A stretch of 64,000 nt of DNA from Amaurobius ferox (taxonomy: Eukaryota > Arthropoda > Arachnida > Araneae > Amaurobiidae). The stretch covers positions 119,569,354 through 119,633,353 of the forward strand of contig OX578142.1 in the NCBI GenBank assembly GCA_951213105.1, in the 5' to 3' direction. Numbering within the stretch: position 1 is the stretch's first letter; each line of letters opens with the position of its first letter. The notes under the pieces were generated by a model. The model saw nothing but the letters and a program-made list of their open reading frames with translations, was not told where the DNA came from and ran no database searches. The translations under genes and the position numbers were made by a program. Positions 61,623 to 64,000 of this stretch are shown here, piece by piece.

Positions 61623-62919
61623 AACACTTTACAACAGAGTTGAAAAGTGTTTATGACTTTGTTCATTCTGTCTGTCTGTCTGTTTGCCCGTTAGCACGAT
61701 AACTACGGTAAAAATGACTTTATCAAAATGAAATTTTAGTATGTTGTTCAGACGGTCTGTTAGACCTATGGGAATATAAATGAAAGATAACACTCAATTA
61801 GTTTTGGATTGAACCCGGGTTGAAAAAATGAAATACATTGAACCCTATGGGACCTAATTTTTCAAACATTTTTTAAGCGGATTCAAAGTTCACAAATTGC
61901 TTCGAAAATTTCAGAAAATATTCAAATTATCCCATAAAATATATAAAAACAATGTCAGCAAAATATATTCAGTAGTTTTTTAAATAAAAATTAAAATAAT
62001 AATTACACCTTTTATATGAAAGAATCACGTGACCATTATATGAAGAGATCACGTGACCCACTTCAAAATAAAATATAGCATCCATCTTGTATCAAAATCG
62101 TAATTTTTAAAGTTCTTTTTAATTCATATTTAGTATTGTCTCCGTCCTAAAACCGCTTTATTTTTGCTTAAATTCTGTGCATCTACATACTGAAACAACG
62201 CAATTACAATACATTTGAGTTTAAATGATCACCCAACTTTGATTATTTCTACAACGAAGCCTAATTTTAAGTTATGGAAAATGTAAACCGCAAAATATGT
62301 AGAATGAGTTGTATAAGTATTGCTGCATTTCTTTAACGCAAAATTATTTAGCTCATGGAGTCTGCAATATAGCTGATATGAATGAAATATTCATTGATTT
62401 TACAGATTGGACGATTTTGTCGATGAAGTTTTAAGCATAGACTTTAATTACTTGTATCTCCATGGCTTTAAATTTTTAAATAAAATAAATTATTACAGTA
62501 TTGTGATGAATAAAATGAATGGAAAAATGTTTATGAATGAAATGCTGCTTTTATAGAGAGAGCCAGGCGTGTTATATTTCGATGACGTCATTTGAATAGA
62601 TTTCATTTGTTTTCGATGAAATTTTCAAATATAAATTATTATAGTATTATGATAATTTTAAAAATATTACCGAGGAATGTTTCGCATTTTAGAGATGTTT
62701 AAACCAGGGAATTTATATTTCAATGCCGTCATTTGAATGAAGTTCATTTTTTTCGATAAATTTTTAAGTTTTCAAATATAATAAATTAATGTAGTATTGT
62801 GATAATTTTTAGAATATTACCGAGGAATATATTGCATTTTAGAGATGTTTAAATAAAATTGCATTGAAGCTGGAAAGTGTTTCATAATCAATGCTTTATG
62901 CATGATTGATCTTTCTTGT
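61623..62919 (-). mobile_element. Family-1 element, long form, reverse orientation
   Basis: Full 1297 bp from AACACTTTACAACAGAG to TTTCTTG/TT, GTCT tract, CCCGGGTT, two GATCACGTGACC-type sites at about 62025-62060, and both core repeats. Confidence 0.88.
62548..62590 (-). promoter_or_regulatory. CRE plus TATA module inside family-1 element
   Basis: On the minus strand TGACGTCA (62583-62590) precedes TATAAAAG (62548-62555) by 27 bp, both perfect. Confidence 0.3.
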
Positions 62920-64000
62920 TTTTCATTTACACTTTGATAATTTGCTGCAAACATCAGGTATTCCCTTCCTCCATGAATTCTCCTACCTATTTCTTTAAAG
63001 CTATTGTGAATTAAATATTTTAATAGAATGTCTTGAAGAACAATATCACTTAAAATACTACTAGAATTCGCACATCATTTAAATCGAGCGACTCTGAGTA
63101 TATCTGTGACTCTAAATAATATACGTGTTACTTTCTTAACATGTAAAAGCTAAATGTATCCCACAAATGCAAAAAACTGTGTTTAACGATTGTATAAGAT
63201 TCATTATTTTATTATTTGATTATTTTATTATTTATTTGATTGTATAAGATTCATTATGTGGAATAAAATTTGTATATTTATGTCTTCGCTTGTTTAAAAC
63301 ACAGAATGAACCATACTGCACTAATAAATAAATAGAAAAAAAGTACATTTGTTTTAGATCTTAAAAGCTAGAAAAAACACTGTTTTATTTGCATGCTTTC
63401 ATCTCTAAAATACAGAAAAGGCAGTGAAATAGAAACATTTTTATGACAGGTAACTGTTTGTGGCGAGCTTCTCTGACTACTGTCGTGTTTCCTTAGATCA
63501 TTCGATTCTGCAGACAAAATAACATTTTTTGAAGAATGCATAAGAGACAATAGCATGTATTTGTTCAGTATGAAAAGAAAATATCACTTTTTTCTGTCTC
63601 ATATTTTGATGGCAACAGTGTGTTGTTATAGTAAAACAGGATGTTTAATACTTATTTTGAATGCTTTGATGATAAAAACAGACTCTGCACTTGAAGTTGT
63701 ATGCGTGAAAACATTCATCATATGTTTTCCTTATGACTGCGTTCATTTTTCAGGTTTTGCTTCGCATATCTGTCTTTATTTTATGTGTTGAAACAACATT
63801 TTCATTTGCAGTAAAAAAAAACAGATAAAGCTCCGTTTGGCTATGCAATTTTACCGAGTATATTTTATTCTTTAATATATATGAGGGCAAATAAAAAATT
63901 AAAGTCCATTTATTTATTATGAAATCAAAGTAAATAAAAATATACAAAAACTTAAGCATTATTTTGAATGCAGTTATCATGCTTCTCCGAACACTTCATC
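62920..64000. other. AT-rich DNA, no gene recognised
   Basis: A direct repeat of TGTATAAGATTCATTAT (63191 and 63241) flanks a TTATTATTTGATTATT-rich stretch. Frames up to 82 codons show no domain. The last ~130 bases (from TATATGAGGGCAAATA near 63878) could be the start of a mariner-type element cut by the window edge, unproven. Confidence 0.4.

Noticed and set aside
63878..64000. Start of a mariner-type element (TATATGAGGGCAAATA)
   Set aside because: Only one end is in the window and no transposase motif can be read; not enough to call.

Overview
This is a gene-poor, very AT-rich stretch of a eukaryotic nuclear genome, almost certainly an animal. Nothing prokaryotic is visible: no operons, no ribosome binding sites, no CRISPR. 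I found no intact host gene, rRNA or tRNA. The animal call rests on a decayed Tc1-type transposon, the GIY-YIG end of a Penelope-like element, a tRNA-type SINE, abundant (TA)n tracts and several families resembling the mini-me/DINE-1/pearl group (Helentron-associated non-autonomous elements known from flies and bivalves). An arthropod, perhaps an arachnid, or a mollusc would fit; I cannot decide from sequence alone.

Layout. 1-7280: two tandem copies of a ~3.65 kb unit built from (TA)n tracts, hairpin modules and a family-2 element. 7007-8692: a large inverted repeat (~560 bp arms) followed by a small foldback element. 9.4-14.1 kb: family-2 element, foldback element, SINE, first full family-1 element. 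14.2-18.2 kb: sparse AT-rich DNA. 18166-19691: dead Tc1 element, then a small MITE. 20-25 kb: diverged repeats and a 5'-truncated family-1 copy. 25.6-28.9 kb: head-to-tail family-3 elements and a reverse family-1 copy. 29-31 kb: long (TA)n, a GIY-YIG coding fragment and a 200-N assembly gap. 32-39 kb: nested family-1 elements plus family-3 and family-2 copies. 39-42.9 kb: mostly unique DNA with two minisatellites. 42908-49991: a 2361-bp unit present three times in tandem. 49.7-55.7 kb: a cluster of family-1 copies in both orientations. 55.7-61.2 kb: a GC-richer island and an old tandem repeat interrupted by two mobile elements. 61.6-62.9 kb: another family-1 copy. The rest is unassigned.

Three interspersed families dominate. 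Family 1 starts CAAGAAAGATC, ends with an AAGTGTT hairpin, carries a (GACA)n tract and sits between AA dinucleotides; it has a ~1.3 kb and a ~0.83 kb form. Families 2 and 3 have different cores but share a 5' hairpin design and the 3' end TGCTGCCCACATCAGATTTTT (minor variants). The most informative observations are the nested family-1 insertion (with its site recoverable), two insertions at the same point of another repeat, a hybrid middle copy in the triplication that records an unequal crossover, and a CRE-plus-TATA-like module carried inside family 1. No new multi-gene system was found; the interest is in repeat biology.
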